Origin: Acidobacteriota bacterium
GTDB lineage: Bacteria > Acidobacteriota > Terriglobia > Terriglobales > Acidobacteriaceae
Assembly (NCBI GenBank): GCA_003224785.1
Contig: QHZV01000080.1
Span: forward strand, 5,217 to 12,075
Length of the DNA stretch: 6,859 bases
Reading direction: 5' to 3'
The notes under the pieces were generated by a model. That model had not been told where the DNA came from and did not search any database. It saw only the letters and a program-made list of their open reading frames with translations. Numbering within the stretch: the first letter of the stretch is position 1; each line of letters begins with the position of its first letter. Positions 4,575 to 6,859 of the stretch are shown here, in pieces. Both the position numbers and the translations under genes were made by a program.

Positions 4575-6557
4575 TCACGGTGTTCCCGAAGGAGCGCCCG
4601 CGATTTGCCATGCAAAGGCCAGCGGCGAAGAGGCGGTCAGGTCGATAGCTGGCTCTACTGTTGAATAAGACTGAACGAAGTCCTTGTACACGGCTTTACT
4701 GTTGAATTGCGAAAACACGTCAACTCCGTTAGGCGGACAACTAACCATTCCCGTAAGTGTTCCCTTTGCGGCAATTGAATTTGGCCCTTCGACAGCAGCG
4801 CCGGAGAGGAACGGCGGCCCATTCGGCGGCATGGGTACAAGGTTCGTGACCTGATGTTGCATGCACAATGGGAACGTGCTGCCATCGTTCACGATCAGCG
4901 ATGTTCCCCAGGCATTTGCGCCGAGAATGTTACCCAGTTGTCGTGACGCGTAAGTTGCCGGAGACATGCCTCCGCTGAGGGCCGGACCATTTAGAAAACT
5001 GTACTCCGCCGCCATGACTGCGAGGCCCGCTCCGTGAGAAGTGGTGTCGTAAGTGGCCCATGGAAAGCCAAAGCCGAAGGCATCGGTATTGGTCTGAGCG
5101 ATCGCCTTGTTCAACTGTTTTTGCAGATCTCCCAGCAACGCAGTCTGGCTAGTTTCGAGACCGGTGCCGCCGGGATTTCCCGCTAGCCCAAGCGCACGAT
5201 AGAGCTCGAAATGCGCGAGGCCGGTAACATCGTACAAATTGAGAGTGTCGGCGGCATCATTTGGTCCGGTGATGTACGCGTTCGCCCAATGTGCGGCTTG
5301 TTGCAAATAGTAGGAAGCGGGATGAGGTCCTGCAGGACAACTAGTACCGCATCCCTGCAATGCAAAGTAAAGTTCCGCGGCGCCTAGTTCTATATCATCA
5401 CGCCATTCGCTCTCGGGATAGAAGCTAAACGGAATGACGGTGAGGAGATTGCCAGTGGGCGCGGTGTTCGCGAGATCAAAAATGTGCTCTGCAGAACTCA
5501 AGCATTGATTGGCGTACACCGTGTTACTGGTCTGGTATTGGTGGTAGCAGATGGCCAGCGCGGCGGCCATGCGGCCGGCCAGATTGGGGCTGATCAGCGC
5601 GCCAGATTGAATTTGATTCGAAGAATTCACCGCGGCCGTGTTGACGAAAACCGGCCGGTTGCAAATGTATCGATACTTGGAGCTGCAGCCGTTATAAGTA
5701 TCGTCTGCCTGCGGCAGACGCCAAATGTCGTGATCGGCCACCGTTTGAGCGTTCCCACTGCCAATTCCAACCTGGTAATAAAAAATCTTGTTGTTGTCAT
5801 CCCACATGCTCTGCAGCCAATCGAGCCCGAACTTCCCTTCCGCAACAAAGTTTGAAGTGGAAGATCCCGCACCCATCTGGTTGGGGAAGTCTCGAACTCC
5901 AACCATCAGCATGGTGACGGTGTAGCTCGTGGTTTGAATAAATTTGAGGTAGTCGCCTGCGTCCCACCATCCGCCGGATGCGTTAATGACCGGCTGCGAT
6001 CCGCCAAGCGTCGCGGGTGCCAGGTCTCCTGAGAAGCGACCGCTACTATTTGCGTTCGGAGTGACATAAACCTTTGCAGTCTCATCATTGAGATGTGCGG
6101 GCGCCGTGCGCAGACCGGACGCGATGTAGTTCGGACCATCCCGCTCGTTTTCATAAAAGAAGAGCGAGTTGGCGAGAGCGGTTCCGTAGACGTTCGCTCC
6201 GCTATCGATTTTGAAAGTTGGGGATGTGGTTGCCGCGATAGGTCCGCTGACACTGATTGTGTACGTGCCAGCGGTCACGAAATTATTGAAATCCAATGCG
6301 TACACGTCGGGATAGCTTCCGCTCCAGGAGCCGAGGCTCGCTCCAATCGCATTGGGTCCGAACACCGTGGTGCCGCTCGAGTTCTTGATGACGAATGTTG
6401 CGCCGGTTTCTGCGCCTGAGGCCATAAGATACGCGCGCTTTGCTCCGCCTGAAGGGTAGCCGACTTGATTGACGCGCACGAACGCGGATTGAGCTGAAGC
6501 CAATGCGCTTAGGCAGACGAGCAATAAAGATTGGGAGATGGGCCGGTGGAAAGTCAT
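4575..6557 (-). CDS. Secreted glycoside hydrolase family 9 enzyme (endoglucanase/cellulase type)
   Basis: The precursor has 660 residues. Residues 1-22 are a signal peptide (MTFHRPISQSLLLVCLSALASA). Residues about 24-118 form the N-terminal Ig-like domain common before GH9 modules (FVRVNQVGYP, RAYLM, GTYTISV...FKID). The (alpha/alpha)6 catalytic domain runs from about 122 to the end: FFYENERDGP (133-142), AHLNDETAKVY (154-164), GGWWDAGDYLKF (195-206) with catalytic D199 and D202, DHDIWRLPQADD (275-286), SPNLAGRMAAALA (323-335), WRDDIELGAAELYFAL (385-400), LGANAWGTSLIV (545-556), FPLCMQHQV (562-570) with H568, and YSTVEPAIDL (631-640) with E635 as proton donor. The enzyme hydrolyses beta-1,4-glucosidic bonds by inversion and should act outside the inner membrane. 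No carbohydrate-binding module or dockerin is present. It is first in an operon with the GH18 gene, 61 bp downstream. Cellulose is the default substrate; some GH9 members act on glucosaminides. Start supported by GAGGT, 5 nt upstream. Confidence 0.92.
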   Translation of the reverse strand: MTFHRPISQSLLLVCLSALASAQSAFVRVNQVGYPSGGAKRAYLMASGAETGATFVIKNSSGTTVFGPNAIGASLGSWSGSYPDVYALDFNNFVTAGTYTISVSGPIAATTSPTFKIDSGANVYGTALANSLFFYENERDGPNYIASGLRTAPAHLNDETAKVYVTPNANSSGRFSGDLAPATLGGSQPVINASGGWWDAGDYLKFIQTTSYTVTMLMVGVRDFPNQMGAGSSTSNFVAEGKFGLDWLQSMWDDNNKIFYYQVGIGSGNAQTVADHDIWRLPQADDTYNGCSSKYRYICNRPVFVNTAAVNSSNQIQSGALISPNLAGRMAAALAICYHQYQTSNTVYANQCLSSAEHIFDLANTAPTGNLLTVIPFSFYPESEWRDDIELGAAELYFALQGCGTSCPAGPHPASYYLQQAAHWANAYITGPNDAADTLNLYDVTGLAHFELYRALGLAGNPGGTGLETSQTALLGDLQKQLNKAIAQTNTDAFGFGFPWATYDTTSHGAGLAVMAAEYSFLNGPALSGGMSPATYASRQLGNILGANAWGTSLIVNDGSTFPLCMQHQVTNLVPMPPNGPPFLSGAAVEGPNSIAAKGTLTGMVSCPPNGVDVFSQFNSKAVYKDFVQSYSTVEPAIDLTASSPLAFAWQIAGAPSGTP

Positions 6558-6562
6558 TGGAC

Positions 6563-6567
6563 ACCTC
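6563..6567 (-). promoter_or_regulatory. Ribosome binding site of the GH9 gene
   Basis: GAGGT on the minus strand, 5 nt before the ATG at 6557. The last base of the 20-bp imperfect palindrome upstream (6567) is shared with it. Confidence 0.6.
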
Positions 6568-6586
6568 TATTGAAAGGTTTTAATAG
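6567..6586. promoter_or_regulatory. 20-bp imperfect palindrome between promoter and start of GH9: candidate operator
   Basis: Half-sites CTATTGAAAG and GTTTTAATAG are inverse complements at 8 of 10 positions. The element begins a few bases after the predicted transcription start and ends at the ribosome site, a classic repressor position. A palindrome of this quality is expected two or three times by chance in a window this size, so the argument rests on its location. Confidence 0.3.
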
Positions 6587-6595
6587 GCCGAAAGC

Positions 6596-6624
6596 ATGCT
6601 GTTCTTGAATTGAACGCTTGTCAA
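6596..6624 (-). promoter_or_regulatory. Putative sigma70-type promoter of the GH9-GH18 operon
   Basis: On the minus strand a perfect TTGACA (6624-6619), a 17-bp spacer and CAGCAT (6601-6596), which keeps A2, A5 and T6 of the -10 consensus. Transcription would start near 6589, about 30 nt before the ATG at 6557. The strong -35 with a weak -10 resembles the promoter at 116-144. Confidence 0.4.
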
Positions 6625-6859
6625 TACGAGACTTCCTGTATGAGCAGTTCACCGGCTATAGCCAGTCAGTGAGTGGCACCGTGTCTTGGATCTTGCGCTT
6701 GTTTTCGGTGGCGACCTTGCCCCCTAGAGCAGTAATGACCCATGTGTCCAAAACATATTTAGGAAAAAGTTGCTGGCGTGAACAGGTCGCCCTACGCATT
6801 GGAAGTATGAGCTCGATTGACCGTAACAGGCGTAGCACTCACTGACCTCAGAACCAAGG
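6625..6859. other. Right-end stretch with no supported gene
   Basis: Open frames of about 60-75 codons exist on both strands here (6618-6845 plus, starting TTG; 6656-6838 minus, starting GTG) but neither has a ribosome site, a recognisable motif or a natural start, and they overlap each other. An 11-bp inverted repeat pair (6665-6675 and 6836-6846) is the only other structure seen beyond the palindrome at 6651-6666. It is best read as the upstream regulatory region of the GH9-GH18 operon. Confidence 0.4.
6651..6666. promoter_or_regulatory. 16-bp near-palindrome upstream of the GH9 promoter
   Basis: ACCGGCTATAGCCAGT contains a perfect 10-bp palindrome GGCTATAGCC (6654-6663) and matches its own inverse at 14 of 16 bases. 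Its centre lies about 70 bp upstream of the predicted transcription start, where activators often bind. Such palindromes are not rare, so confidence is low. Confidence 0.2.

Noticed and set aside
4514..4615. Upstream extension of the GH18 frame to an ATG at 4615
   Set aside because: It would overlap the GH9 coding end, lacks a ribosome site and would bury the signal peptide at residue 35. The ATG at 4513 has GGAGG and begins the signal peptide.
6656..6838. Minus-strand 60-codon frame as a small gene or transposase remnant upstream of GH9
   Set aside because: GTG start with no ribosome site, no recognisable domain and a competing frame on the other strand; I could not relate it to any family.

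Overview
The window looks like a piece of a free-living, polysaccharide-degrading soil bacterium, most likely of the phylum Acidobacteriota. This is an inference from protein style: a PilZ-like domain with the VNAHG variant signature and an FW...FPEDW tail, a stand-alone SWIB protein, a Lys-rich protein with an acidic tail, and secreted GH9 and GH18 hydrolases. No rRNA or marker gene is present to confirm it, and there is no sign of phage, an insertion sequence or a CRISPR array.

Layout, left to right. A gene truncated by the window edge starts on the minus strand at 68; it has a good ribosome binding site, a sigma70-like promoter (116-144) and two overlapping, mutually exclusive inverted repeats in its leader. 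Facing away from it, on the plus strand, is a 474-aa protein with an N-terminal PilZ-like domain and a very long coiled coil (355-1779). A 99-bp convergent gap without a convincing terminator follows. Next comes a small-protein region: a histone-H1-like Lys/Ser/Thr-rich protein with an acidic C-terminus (minus, 1879-2337), divergent from a 107-aa very basic unknown protein (plus, 2424-2747), then a SWIB-domain protein (plus, 2963-3232) behind a 215-bp non-coding stretch that can fold into a nested structure. The promoter gap between the divergent pair carries an exact 11-bp direct repeat spaced 42 bp apart.

The right half is a two-gene minus-strand operon read from 6557 to 3446: a secreted GH9 glycoside hydrolase (660 aa) followed 61 bp later by a secreted GH18-family protein (355 aa). 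A TTGACA-type promoter (6596-6624), two palindromes placed like operator or activator sites, good Shine-Dalgarno sequences and a 9-bp hairpin after the last stop frame the operon. Stretch 6625-6859 holds no gene I can support.

How the parts may work together: the GH9 and GH18 enzymes are probably exported together to attack a beta-1,4-linked polysaccharide. Cellulose is the default substrate for GH9, but the GH18 partner makes a chitin, chitosan or glycan substrate worth considering. The middle cluster (Lys-rich tail protein, basic protein, SWIB) suggests nucleoid or DNA-associated functions; that is an inference from composition and domain type. No previously described multi-gene defence or mobile system is visible.
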